Position numbers and translations under genes: made by a program
Part shown: in pieces, positions 16,174 through 24,557 of the stretch
Layout: each line of letters opens with the position of its first letter
Numbering within the stretch: position 1 is the first letter of the stretch
The notes under the pieces: model-generated
What the model was told of the DNA's origin: nothing
Databases searched by the model: none
The model's input: the letters and a program-made list of their open reading frames with translations, nothing else
From: Clostridia bacterium
Lineage (GTDB): Bacteria > Bacillota > Clostridia > Monoglobales > Monoglobaceae
Assembly (NCBI GenBank): GCA_017409575.1
Contig: JAFQSM010000074.1
Span: forward strand, 1-64,000
Length of the DNA stretch: 64,000 nucleotides
Reading direction: 5' to 3'

Positions 16174-18633
16174 CTATTTTTTAAGCCCCAGAATTTCAAT
16201 AGATTCATCGCGCATTTTATACTTCAGAATTTTGCCTGCAGCATTCATCGGGAATTCGTCGACAAACAGGAAGTATCTTGGTACCTTGTGCCTTGCAATG
16301 TATGCGTTACCAAATTCACGCATTTCGTTTTCGTCTGCGGTTTCGCCCTTGTGAAGAATAATCCACGCACAGCATTCCTCACCATATCTTTCGTCAGGAA
16401 CGCCTACAACCTGAACATCACGAACTTTGGGGTTTGTCAGATAAAATTCCTCGATCTCGCGCGGATAAAGGTTTTCACCGCCGCGAATAATCATATCCTT
16501 AAGTCTGCCGGTTACTTTGTAATATCCATCAGAAGTTCTGCAGCAGATATCGCCCGAATGAAGCCATCCATCGCTGTCTATTGCCTGTGCTGTTGCTTCG
16601 GGCATTTTGTAGTAGCCTTTCATAATATTAAATCCGCGTGCAACAAATTCGCCACTTTCACCATCAGGAAGTTCTTCTCCCGTTTCGGGATCAATAATTT
16701 TACATTCAACACCTGGGAAAGCACTACCAACTGTTTCTACTCTGTGGTCAAGATCTTCATTTACCTCGCCCATTGTGCAACCTGGCGAAGCTTCTGTCTG
16801 ACCATAAACCGAAATAATTTCACGCATATTCATTTCATCAGCCGCGCGACGCATCAAATCTGCAGGGCAGTTGGCACCTGCCATAATGCCTGTACGCATA
16901 TACGAAAAATCCGTTTTTGCAAAATCAGGGTGATTGAACATTGCAATAAACATCGTCGGCACGCCATTGAAACAGGTTATATGCTCGTCATTCACGCAAG
17001 CAAGCGATGATTTTGGTGAAAAATACGGAATCGGGCAAAGTGTTCCGCCATGGGTCATCATTGAAGTCATCGAAAGTACCATCCCAAAGCAATGGAACAT
17101 CGGCACCTGAATCATCATACGGTCCGCTGTTGACAAATCCATTCTGTCACCAATTATTTTGCCGTTGTTTACGATATTCCGGTGTGTAAGCATAACACCT
17201 TTGGGGAATCCTGTCGTTCCCGAGGTGTACTGCATATTGCAGACATCGTCAGGTTTAACCAACGACGCACGTCTTCTTACTTCCTCGCGCGGAACAAGCG
17301 AAGAACGCGAAAGCATCTGTTCCCAACTCAGACAACCGGGCATTGAAAAGCCTGCTGTCACAACATTCCGGAGGAACGGAAGATTTTTCGAATAAAGAGG
17401 CTCGCCCGGAGTAAGAGACTCAAGCTCGGGGCAAAGCTCCTGTATAATTTCTCTATAATTGATGTCCTTGCAGTCCTCTATCATAACAAGAGTATGTGTA
17501 TCAGACTGTCTTAACAAATATTCGATTTCATGAATTTTGTATGCTGTATTTACGGTAACAAGCACTGCGCCGATTTTTGTTGTTGCCCAGAATGTAATAA
17601 ACCACTCGGGCACATTGGTTGCCCACACCGCAACATGGTCGCCTGCCTTTACTCCAAGCGAGATAAGAGCTGCGGCACATTCGTCAACATCGCGTCGGAA
17701 CTGTTTGTATGTTCTTGTATAATCAAGGGTCGGATACTTAAAAGCATACTGATCAGGGTATTTCTCTGCCATTGTATCAAGTACATCCGCAAAAGTTACA
17801 TCAATAACATCATACTTTTTCCATACAAAAGTACCTGTTTTTGACCTGTTGTAATATGCACGGTCAAAACTTTTCTTTTCGCGCTTGAGTGCCGAGATAT
17901 AATTTGCAAAATGAGTCAGTACAATATCAGCATCATTGATATCTTCGTTCCAGGCAGCACAGATATATCCGTCAAAATTGAGTGACGAAAGTGCATTTAC
18001 CAAATTTTCGACGGGGAGTTCTCCCTCGCCGATCAAAACTGTTTTTCCATCCTTCATATCACCCAGACGTACATATTTTATATACGCACCAAGTGTCTTG
18101 ATTGTTGATTCGGCAGTTTCGCCGGTACCAAAATATGTGCCTCGCACATTCCATGATGCGCCGATTGCCGCCGAAGAGAAAAAGTTGATTATGTCAACAA
18201 CATTTTCAGTATTCGAAAGGTATCCTACTGTCTCGAACAAAATTCCGACATCTGCCTTTTCGGCGCGTTTTATTGCATCCAAAAGCTTTTCTTTAAGCGC
18301 CTCAAACGATGTCTTTTCTTCTACACGCACAATAACATTTTCAATTCCTGCATTTGCTGCCATATCTACATACTTAAGCACGGTCTCCGCTGTAACATCA
18401 GGATTTTCAACCGGCAAAGGCATACGAAGTGCAGGAACACAAAGACCTCTGTTGAGAAGTTTTCTTTTTGCATCAGAGGTTTGTTCGCGGCGCAATACAC
18501 TGTCGTGGTGCTGAATGCGCTCTTTTAACGCATCATATATCTCAAAACCTTCAAATCCATAGTCATAAGCATAACGGCATATATCAAGAAAGGATGCGCG
18601 ATTTACATTCTTTGTCGAAAATACAATCTTCAT
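16174..18633 (-). CDS. TIM-barrel (xylose isomerase-like) domain fused to an AMP-forming acyl-CoA synthetase
   Basis: An 819-residue fusion. Residues 1-255 look like a sugar phosphate isomerase/epimerase-type TIM barrel (MKIVFSTKNVNRASFLD, then DVGILFETVGYL and YICAAWNEDI). About 270-815 form a full acyl-CoA synthetase with MQYTSGTTGFPKG, VYGQTEASPG, LHSGDIC, the GRLKDMIIRGGENLYPREIEE hinge pattern and the catalytic Lys in NAAGKILKYK. ATG 18633 follows GAGGAGG and sits 1 base after the stop of the LeuA-like gene, so they are translationally coupled under the Leu T-box. I infer isovaleryl- or related acyl-CoA formation; the barrel role is unknown. Confidence 0.82.
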   Translation of the reverse strand: MKIVFSTKNVNRASFLDICRYAYDYGFEGFEIYDALKERIQHHDSVLRREQTSDAKRKLLNRGLCVPALRMPLPVENPDVTAETVLKYVDMAANAGIENVIVRVEEKTSFEALKEKLLDAIKRAEKADVGILFETVGYLSNTENVVDIINFFSSAAIGASWNVRGTYFGTGETAESTIKTLGAYIKYVRLGDMKDGKTVLIGEGELPVENLVNALSSLNFDGYICAAWNEDINDADIVLTHFANYISALKREKKSFDRAYYNRSKTGTFVWKKYDVIDVTFADVLDTMAEKYPDQYAFKYPTLDYTRTYKQFRRDVDECAAALISLGVKAGDHVAVWATNVPEWFITFWATTKIGAVLVTVNTAYKIHEIEYLLRQSDTHTLVMIEDCKDINYREIIQELCPELESLTPGEPLYSKNLPFLRNVVTAGFSMPGCLSWEQMLSRSSLVPREEVRRRASLVKPDDVCNMQYTSGTTGFPKGVMLTHRNIVNNGKIIGDRMDLSTADRMMIQVPMFHCFGMVLSMTSMMTHGGTLCPIPYFSPKSSLACVNDEHITCFNGVPTMFIAMFNHPDFAKTDFSYMRTGIMAGANCPADLMRRAADEMNMREIISVYGQTEASPGCTMGEVNEDLDHRVETVGSAFPGVECKIIDPETGEELPDGESGEFVARGFNIMKGYYKMPEATAQAIDSDGWLHSGDICCRTSDGYYKVTGRLKDMIIRGGENLYPREIEEFYLTNPKVRDVQVVGVPDERYGEECCAWIILHKGETADENEMREFGNAYIARHKVPRYFLFVDEFPMNAAGKILKYKMRDESIEILGLKK

Positions 18634-18634
18634 A

Positions 18635-20023
18635 TTATGCCTCCTCGAATACAATCTTGTTAAGTGCATTTATATATGCTCTTATGCTTGCTGCAACAAT
18701 GTCTGTCGAAATTCCGTTGCCGGAATAAAGTTTTCCGTTGTTGCGAAGCTTTACAATCGCTGAACCAAGTGCTTCTTTGCCCTCTGTCACCGCCTGCACC
18801 TGAAAATCATCAAGCTCATAATGATGACCAATGCACTGTTCAATCGCACGGAATGCAGAGTCAATAGGACCATCGCCTGTGCTTACACCGCACATAGATT
18901 CACCGTTGCAGCTAAGTACTACCTGCGACATAGATGTTGTAAGGTTGCTGCTGTTTGTGGTATAACTTTCAAGATGATAAGTCGACGGAGCCTGCATTGC
19001 AGAGCTTGCAATAAGTGCCTCAAATTCTTTTGCTCCAACTTCTCCCTTCTTTTCACAAACCTGCATAAGTGCCTTATGCACATTTCCACAGTCCGAATCC
19101 GAAAGTTCATATCCCAAAATCTGTGCTGCTTGTACAACCTGTGTGATTGTGCTGTCAGAGTCAAGCAGGATTTTCTTCTTTTCGCTTACTGCACTCTCGC
19201 TCTCATATGCTTCATGATTGATATTTGCAAGCATATCGTCAACACTTGCATGAATTTTTGTTTTATCCAGATTTATTTCTGCTCCAATTTCTGTTGAACA
19301 AGCATTTATTGCATCCGAAATTTCACCTGCCAAAAGGACATTCTTGCCCACCATAGCACATTTAATTCCGTCAACGCCACCCGATATTGCCGAAACAGCC
19401 GAAGCAACACCCATATTTATACGGTCCGAAACCTGAACATATACCAAAGCATTTACTGAAGCCTTTAACTTTTCAACCATTGACACAATCTGCCCGGGAA
19501 GCGATGCGCCTGCATCGTCACATACCGTAATTATCCCAGCACCATTTGCTTCTGCTTCCTTTGCTGCCGCAACAAGAAATTTCTCGTCTGCGCGTGTTGC
19601 ATCAAGCGCCACAAATTCCACATCCTCACAAAGTTCTTTTGCTTTCTTTGTAAGCTCTGCAATTTTCACAAGCATTTTGTCACTTTTTATATGATATGTA
19701 TACTCCATCTGCACTGTAGATACCGGGACCTCAATCTGAAGACGCGGTTTTTTTGCATCTTTAATACATTCCCAAGCTGTTTCTACATCCTCTGTGCTGA
19801 AACCTGCAGGGATGGCAAGTACAGCATTTTGTATATTTTGCGCAATAGTCTTATAAATAATGGTATCCTCGCGAAGATTTTTTACGCCGGCAAGCTCTAC
19901 GGCATCTGCACCAAGGGAATCTGCACAAACAGCAATCGCGGTTTTTTCTCGGAATAAAAGAGCAACCTCACGCTCCTCAGAAAGTTTTTTAAGCGTAATG
20001 TCTGTAACATTGATTTTTTTCAT
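18635..20023 (-). CDS. LeuA-like protein with degenerate catalytic domain and intact leucine regulatory domain
   Basis: A 462-residue homologue of 2-isopropylmalate synthase. The N-terminal barrel keeps the outline (VDGIKCAMVGKN, VCDDAGASLPGQI) but not the catalytic signs: the R-D-G-x-Q motif after DITL is LKKLSEE, and the HxH metal pair of GHND-type sequences reads QVSDR. The C-terminal third is a typical LeuA allosteric domain (GVSTGDGPIDSAFRAIEQCIG, then GKLYSGNGISTDIVAASIRAYINAL). ATG 20023 has AAAGGGG at good spacing. Under a Leu T-box and coupled to a CoA ligase, it may be a leucine sensor or regulator of the ligase rather than an enzyme; that is inference. Confidence 0.78.
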   Translation of the reverse strand: MKKINVTDITLKKLSEEREVALLFREKTAIAVCADSLGADAVELAGVKNLREDTIIYKTIAQNIQNAVLAIPAGFSTEDVETAWECIKDAKKPRLQIEVPVSTVQMEYTYHIKSDKMLVKIAELTKKAKELCEDVEFVALDATRADEKFLVAAAKEAEANGAGIITVCDDAGASLPGQIVSMVEKLKASVNALVYVQVSDRINMGVASAVSAISGGVDGIKCAMVGKNVLLAGEISDAINACSTEIGAEINLDKTKIHASVDDMLANINHEAYESESAVSEKKKILLDSDSTITQVVQAAQILGYELSDSDCGNVHKALMQVCEKKGEVGAKEFEALIASSAMQAPSTYHLESYTTNSSNLTTSMSQVVLSCNGESMCGVSTGDGPIDSAFRAIEQCIGHHYELDDFQVQAVTEGKEALGSAIVKLRNNGKLYSGNGISTDIVAASIRAYINALNKIVFEEA

Positions 20024-20059
20024 TTTGAAAACCCCTTTCAAATTTCAAATACTGTTTTA

Positions 20060-20330
20060 CCAACAAAAAAACGCCCCCGCCTCCTTGTTGATTCAAAGAG
20101 ACGAAAACGCTCGTTTCCGCGGTACCACTCTTCTTCATCCCAGAGGGATGCCCTTTAGATGCAAACACATCTCAACTCTGTTACGGGAGTTCCCGTCTGC
20201 CCCTACTACACTGTTCGCAGCAGCCGCTCCGCGGTGAGTTCTGCAAATCTCCCCCAATGCCTCGCACCACCCGGCATCTCTCTCAAGGCGAAAGTTTTTG
20301 CGTACTATTCCACATCACTGCGTTTATAAC
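20060..20330 (-). promoter_or_regulatory. T-box leader, leucine specifier (CTC)
   Basis: Minus-strand leader of the LeuA-like and TIM-CoA ligase operon. Stem I has GAGAGAGATGCC and GGTGCGAGGC; the specifier loop reads GAA-CTC-ACC with CTC at 20236-20238. The T-box AGTGGTACCGCGG (20118-20130) is followed by a terminator (about 20066-20110) whose stem uses several G-U pairs and ends in a T tract. Confidence 0.92.
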
Positions 20331-20336
20331 AAAAAA

Positions 20337-20365
20337 ATTTTAACACAATGCTTTTTATTTGTCAA
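20337..20365 (-). promoter_or_regulatory. promoter of the Leu T-box operon
   Basis: TTGACA (20360-20365) and TAAAAT (20337-20342) on the minus strand, 17-base spacer. Confidence 0.8.
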
Positions 20366-20378
20366 TAGATTTTTGAAA

Positions 20379-20416
20379 AAATGTGTGGCAAAATGTTTTT
20401 ATTTTGCCACACATTT
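20379..20416. terminator. terminator after the ACT-domain gene
   Basis: A 16-bp perfect stem (20379-20394 with 20401-20416) just downstream of the gene ending at 20428 on the minus strand. Confidence 0.75.
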
Positions 20417-20427
20417 ACTTGTTTGAT

Positions 20428-20859
20428 TTATAACTTTTCTATATCTGCCTCTGTAATAAGATGGAACCCTGCTTTTTCAAGTGCAGCTTCGGCAACTGCA
20501 TTGTCCTCCACCCTCAAAACAACATAAGCATGTTTTTCGGTGCGCGCCATAAATGCATAAAGATATTCTACATTTATGCCCTCTTTATCAAGCACACCAA
20601 GAGCCGCTGTAAGCTTGCCCGGAGCATCGCCGATTTTGACACCGACAACATCAATAGTCTTTATCAGATACCCCTCTTCCACGAGCTTCTTACGAGCAGT
20701 TTCTTCGTCATTTACAATAAGTCGGAGCATACCAAAATCCTGGGTTTCCGCTATCGAAAGTGCCCTTATATTTACATTATTTTCAGCAAGAGTATTTGTT
20801 ACCGAAACAATCGATCCTTGTCTATTCTGAACAAAAATTGTTAACTGCTTTATTGCCAT
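20428..20859 (-). CDS. tandem ACT-domain amino acid-binding protein
   Basis: A 143-residue protein made of two ACT domains: residues 3-65 (IFVQNRQGSIVSVTNTLAENNVNI) and 70-140 (VKIGDAPGKLTAALGVLDKEGINV), each with the Asp/Asn-x-x-G start of the ligand loop. Such proteins commonly accompany phenylacetate-CoA ligase and indolepyruvate oxidoreductase genes. It lies 28 bp after the phenylacetate-CoA ligase gene under the Phe T-box, with an AAGGAG site. I infer that it binds phenylalanine or a related aromatic compound and controls the ligase or a later enzyme. Confidence 0.85.
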   Translation of the reverse strand: MAIKQLTIFVQNRQGSIVSVTNTLAENNVNIRALSIAETQDFGMLRLIVNDEETARKKLVEEGYLIKTIDVVGVKIGDAPGKLTAALGVLDKEGINVEYLYAFMARTEKHAYVVLRVEDNAVAEAALEKAGFHLITEADIEKL

Positions 20860-20887
20860 TTAAAAAACTCCTTTCTGATATTATATA

Positions 20888-22195
20888 TTATATCAACTTA
20901 CGCTTATCAATCACGCGAACAGCCTTGCCTTCGCTGCGGGCAATGCTCTTGGGAGCAACAAGATGCACGGTCGGGTTGATTCCCAGCATAGTTTTCATCG
21001 CATTTGCAAGAGATTTTTCCATTGCAAGAACCTCGCTGACTTTGTCGGTGAACTGTTCGGGATTCATTTCTACATTTACATCAAAGGTATCAGTATTATT
21101 TGCGCGGTCAACAACAATCTGATAGTTTGGCTGATAACCCTCATTAAGAAGTACAGTTTCAATCTGGCTTGGGAACACATTTACGCCACGAATAATCAGC
21201 ATATCATCTGTTCTTCCCATCGGCTTTGCCATTTTAATAAGTGTACGGCCGCAAGAGCATTTTTTGCGCGAAAGTACGCAAATATCACGAGTACGGTATC
21301 TAAGAAGCGGGAAAGCCTCTTTGTCAAGAGATGTAAATACAAGCTCTCCTTTTTCGCCCTCAGGAAGAACTTCGCCTGTATCGGGGTCAATAATTTCAGC
21401 AATGAAGTGGTCTTCGTTAATATGCATACCTGTTTGCTCGCTGCATTCAAATGCCACTCCGGGTCCCGATGATTCGGTAAGTCCGTATATGTCATAGGCT
21501 TTTATCCCAAGAGTTTCTTCTATGTTCTGACGCATTTCCTCTGTCCAGGGTTCTGCACCGAAAATACCAGCCTTAAGCGGAATATTCTCCGGCTTGTATC
21601 CTTGTTCTTTCAAGGTTTCGCCTATGTATGCAGCATAAGACGGAGTACAGCAAAGAATTGTTGCACCAAGGTCTGTCATAAACTGAATCTGTCTTTCTGT
21701 ATTGCCCGAAGACATAGGAAGTGTAAGGCACCCTACCTTGTGCGAGCCGCCATTAAGACCAAAACCCCCTGTAAAAAGTCCATATCCATATGCAACCTGA
21801 CACACATCTTTGTTTGAGCCGCCTGCCGCAACAATTGCACGGGCACAGCAATCCTCCCACAAATCAACATCATTCTGAGTATAAAATGCAACCACACGGC
21901 GTCCTGTTGTACCCGATGTTGAATGAATACGAACACATTCGTCAAGAGGTTTGGCAAGAAGCCCGTAAGGATATGCATCACGAAGGTCAGCCTTTGTAAG
22001 AAAAGGCAGCTTATGCAAATCTTCGATGCCGTGAATATCCTCCGGCTTTACACCTTTTTCGTCCATAAGGTTGCGGTAATATTCAACATTTTCATAAACA
22101 TGCTTAACCTGTTTAACTAATTTTTCTGACTGAAGCTTTTTCATTTCAGGCACAGACATAGTCTCAATTTCTTTTTGATAGTACTTTTGTTCCAT
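20888..22195 (-). CDS. paaK: phenylacetate-CoA ligase
   Basis: The 435-residue protein has the usual length and motifs of PaaK-type AMP-forming ligases: KADLRDAYPYGLLA near residue 70, the P-loop IHSTSGTTGRRV, YGLTESSGPGV, RYRTRDI, and GRTDDMLIIRGVNVFPSQIE at the domain hinge. It makes phenylacetyl-CoA (or another arylacetyl-CoA) from the acid, CoA and ATP in the cytoplasm. ATG 22195 follows AAAGGATG. The gene has a Phe T-box, so expression rises when charged tRNA-Phe is scarce; this points to phenylalanine synthesis by reductive carboxylation rather than breakdown. No paaA-E oxygenase genes are here, fitting an anaerobe. Confidence 0.9.
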   Translation of the reverse strand: MEQKYYQKEIETMSVPEMKKLQSEKLVKQVKHVYENVEYYRNLMDEKGVKPEDIHGIEDLHKLPFLTKADLRDAYPYGLLAKPLDECVRIHSTSGTTGRRVVAFYTQNDVDLWEDCCARAIVAAGGSNKDVCQVAYGYGLFTGGFGLNGGSHKVGCLTLPMSSGNTERQIQFMTDLGATILCCTPSYAAYIGETLKEQGYKPENIPLKAGIFGAEPWTEEMRQNIEETLGIKAYDIYGLTESSGPGVAFECSEQTGMHINEDHFIAEIIDPDTGEVLPEGEKGELVFTSLDKEAFPLLRYRTRDICVLSRKKCSCGRTLIKMAKPMGRTDDMLIIRGVNVFPSQIETVLLNEGYQPNYQIVVDRANNTDTFDVNVEMNPEQFTDKVSEVLAMEKSLANAMKTMLGINPTVHLVAPKSIARSEGKAVRVIDKRKLI

Positions 22196-22299
22196 TTTTA
22201 TCATCCTTTCTTTTATCATCAACCAATCCGGTAGTGTTATCATATAAGTAAAGATTTCCATCAGGTTTGTTGTTCAAGGAATCAAAAAGCGATTTTGGG

Positions 22300-22593
22300 T
22301 AAAAAAAACACGCCTTCCGTATTCCTTGTCTAAGAATACAGAGGACGAGACAAATCCCGTGGTACCACCTCAGTTTACCGTTTTCTCACGATTGCGGCCT
22401 TAGAGAGTGTCAAACAACACCCTTGTTCTGTAACGGGAACACCCGTTGCATCCTACTGAAAAGCCTCCTGCTTTTGTTCAGCGCACTGCTCACAGGATGA
22501 ATTCATAATGGCCACCCCATTGTCTTGCAGCAACCGACAACTCTCTTTAAGGGTTTTTCCAAAACTACTTATTCCTGCTCAAACGCATTTAAT
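22300..22593 (-). promoter_or_regulatory. T-box leader, phenylalanine specifier (TTC)
   Basis: Minus-strand leader of the paaK and ACT gene pair. Stem I begins with the AAAGAGAG bulge; the specifier loop reads GAA-TTC-A. The T-box is GAGGTGGTACCACGGG (about 22356-22371) and a terminator with an eight-T run follows (about 22301-22345). Reading TCA instead would give Ser, but the GAA before and the A after fit TTC. Confidence 0.9.
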
Positions 22594-22599
22594 GATAAT

Positions 22600-22628
22600 A
22601 TTTTAGCACTTTATACCTCTAAAGTCAA
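22600..22628 (-). promoter_or_regulatory. promoter of the Phe T-box operon
   Basis: TTGACT (22623-22628) and TAAAAT (22600-22605) on the minus strand, 17-base spacer. Confidence 0.78.
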
Positions 22629-22704
22629 TAGCTTTTTTTTTCTGCAGAAATATACTATCTTAAACTTATAAGCCCTTTTTGTCAAGTTTTGAACTTTATT
22701 TTTT

Positions 22705-22735
22705 AACTTTTAAACAAAATTTTAGTTTAAAAGTT
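22705..22735. promoter_or_regulatory. 11-bp inverted repeat, possible operator
   Basis: AACTTTTAAAC (22705-22715) and GTTTAAAAGTT (22725-22735) form a perfect inverted repeat between the divergent paaK and HTH-aminotransferase promoters. It is a candidate site for the HTH domain of the aminotransferase protein. Confidence 0.5.
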
Positions 22736-22755
22736 GTTTTTTGCCGAATTTTTTC

Positions 22756-22784
22756 TTGACTTTATGGCATTTTCGTGTTAAAAC
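22756..22784 (+). promoter_or_regulatory. promoter of the HTH-aminotransferase gene
   Basis: TTGACT (22756-22761) and TAAAAC (22779-22784), 17-base spacer. Confidence 0.65.
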
Positions 22785-22817
22785 ATCGGAAAAATAAACT
22801 TTTAGCAGGTGATTTTT

Positions 22818-24302
22818 ATGAACAATTCAACTTTTTGTGAAAGATTTAATTCCGCATTAAAACAAAAAGGTTTAAAAGCAGTGGATATTGTCCGTCTGGC
22901 AGAAAGCAACGGCATCAAGCTTGGCAAAAGCAACATTTCGCAATATATGTCAGGCAAAGCGACCCCACGAAAGGAAACTCTTAGTTTTCTGGCAAAAAGT
23001 CTGGGGGTGTCGGAGGAATGGCTTCTTGGTACTGATACCACCTCATCAAATATACTCGAGAACGCGTCTTCATCTGTCACCGAAAAGCGAACTTTCAGCA
23101 AGTCAGCAAGGCTGGAGAATGTTCTTTACGATGTTCGCGGGCCTGTTGTTGACGAAGCTGCACGAATGGAAAAAGAGGGTACTGCCGTGCTCAAATTAAA
23201 CATCGGCAATCCTGCACCTTTTGATTTTAAAGCTCCTGATGAAGTCATATACGATATGCGTAACCAGCTGACTGACTGCGAGGGATATTCTGACTCAAAA
23301 GGACTGTTTTCTGCCAGAAAAGCTATTATGCAGTACGCCCAACTCAAAAACATACCAAATGTAACACTTGATGACATATATACCGGCAACGGCGTAAGCG
23401 AACTTATAAATATGAGCATGTCGGCACTTCTCAACTACGGTGACGAAGTTTTGATTCCCTCACCCGACTATCCGCTTTGGACCGCCTGCGTTACTTTGTC
23501 GGGTGGAAAAGCCGTTCATTATATTTGCGACGAACAAGCCGAGTGGTATCCGGACATTGACGATATCAAACGTAAAATCACGTCAAGAACAAAGGCTATT
23601 GTAATCATCAATCCCAATAACCCGACCGGTGCTTTGTACTCAAAAGAAATGCTTATGCAAATTGTCGAAATCGCAAAACAGCATCAGCTTATCATATTTT
23701 CCGACGAGATTTATGACCGTCTGGTTATGGATGACGAAGAGCGTATTTCAATTGCATCACTTGCTCCGGATTTGTTTTGTGTCACATACAGCGGTCTTTC
23801 GAAATCACATATGGTTGCCGGTTTCCGTGTTGGCTGGATGATTTTGAGCGGCAACAAAAGCATAGCAGCAGACTATATCAAAGGTCTTAATCTGCTTTCC
23901 AATATGCGTCTTTGCTCAAATGTTCCGTCTCAGTCAATTGTGCAAACAGCGCTTGGCGGATATCAAAGCGTCAAAAACTATATTGTCCCCGGTGGAAGAC
24001 TTTATGAACAAAGGGACTTTATATACAACGCCCTAAGCGATATCCCCGGAATTTCTGTAGTAAAACCCAAGGCTGCATTTTATATATTCCCCAAAATCGA
24101 CGCCAAAAAGTTTAATATATCAAATGATGAGCAATTTTCTATGGACCTGTTAAAAGATAAAAAAATACTGCTTATCAACGGCAGAGGCTTTAACTGGAAA
24201 GACCCCGACCACTTCCGCATTGTCTATCTGCCAAGAGTCGAAATTCTTGCAGATGCCACCGAAAAATTAGCCGATTTTTTAAGCTATTACAAGCAAAAAT
24301 AA
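22818..24302 (+). CDS. class I aminotransferase with N-terminal XRE helix-turn-helix
   Basis: A 494-residue protein: an XRE-type HTH (about 1-70, with LGKSNISQYMSGKATPRKETL) joined to a fold-type I PLP aminotransferase like AlaA. PLP residues are clear: NPNNPTG, FSDEIYDRL, and the Schiff-base Lys in YSGLSKSHMVAGFRVGW. Start ATG 22818 has AGGTG six bases upstream. It should transaminate a 2-oxoacid with alanine or glutamate. Divergent from the Phe T-box operon, it could supply the last step of amino acid synthesis from 2-oxoacids and also bind DNA. HTH-aminotransferase fusions of this order are known in Bacillota; the substrate is unknown. Confidence 0.88.
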   Translation: MNNSTFCERFNSALKQKGLKAVDIVRLAESNGIKLGKSNISQYMSGKATPRKETLSFLAKSLGVSEEWLLGTDTTSSNILENASSSVTEKRTFSKSARLENVLYDVRGPVVDEAARMEKEGTAVLKLNIGNPAPFDFKAPDEVIYDMRNQLTDCEGYSDSKGLFSARKAIMQYAQLKNIPNVTLDDIYTGNGVSELINMSMSALLNYGDEVLIPSPDYPLWTACVTLSGGKAVHYICDEQAEWYPDIDDIKRKITSRTKAIVIINPNNPTGALYSKEMLMQIVEIAKQHQLIIFSDEIYDRLVMDDEERISIASLAPDLFCVTYSGLSKSHMVAGFRVGWMILSGNKSIAADYIKGLNLLSNMRLCSNVPSQSIVQTALGGYQSVKNYIVPGGRLYEQRDFIYNALSDIPGISVVKPKAAFYIFPKIDAKKFNISNDEQFSMDLLKDKKILLINGRGFNWKDPDHFRIVYLPRVEILADATEKLADFLSYYKQK

Positions 24303-24320
24303 GATCTGATATTTACAATC

Positions 24321-24360
24321 AAAAAGCTCCTTGCAACTTTTTGTTGCAAGGAGCTTTTTA
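24321..24360. terminator. bidirectional terminator, original lysS terminator
   Basis: A 16-bp stem containing CTCCTTGCAA and TTGCAAGGAG with A and T tracts on either side. It ends the HTH-aminotransferase gene. On the minus strand it lies 9 bp after the displaced lysS 3' end (stop 24370-24372), so before insertion it served lysS. Confidence 0.85.
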
Positions 24361-24385
24361 GTTTTGAATTTATTTGTTTTCGATA

Positions 24386-24401
24386 GGCTTCATTGTGGGG
24401 A
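24386..24401. repeat. left attachment-site core of the lysS-integrated element
   Basis: GGCTTCATTGTGGGGA here matches 37398-37413 exactly. Read on the minus strand, the chromosomal side encodes PTMKPIENK-stop, a displaced LysS C-terminus. Toward the element an inverted repeat ATTGTGGG/CCCACAAT (24392-24399, 24410-24417) surrounds a 10-bp centre, as expected for integrase core sites. Confidence 0.85.
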
Positions 24402-24432
24402 TTTCAATTCCCACAATCACATAACTTATTAT

Positions 24433-24548
24433 AAGTCTTCATAACCCTTTTGTCAAGCCGTTGCTTTCTCTTTGTTCTTTGCGCAAGTCTTCATAACTCT
24501 TCATAAAATGTGCTCCGTTTGGCGTAAGTTATGGCGTAAATGGCGTAA
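24433..24548. repeat. left arm-type repeats of the element
   Basis: TGGCGTAA occurs at 24520-24527, 24532-24539 and 24541-24548, matching three copies at the right end. AAGTCTTCATAAC is duplicated at 24433-24445 and 24485-24497. These are probable integrase arm-binding sites in the 255-base gap between the terminator and int. Confidence 0.7.
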
Positions 24549-24557
24549 GGTTACATT

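Noticed and set aside
20963-21472. 169-codon frame opposite paaK
   Set aside because: Shadow of the real gene; His/Cys/Phe-rich and without a ribosome binding site.
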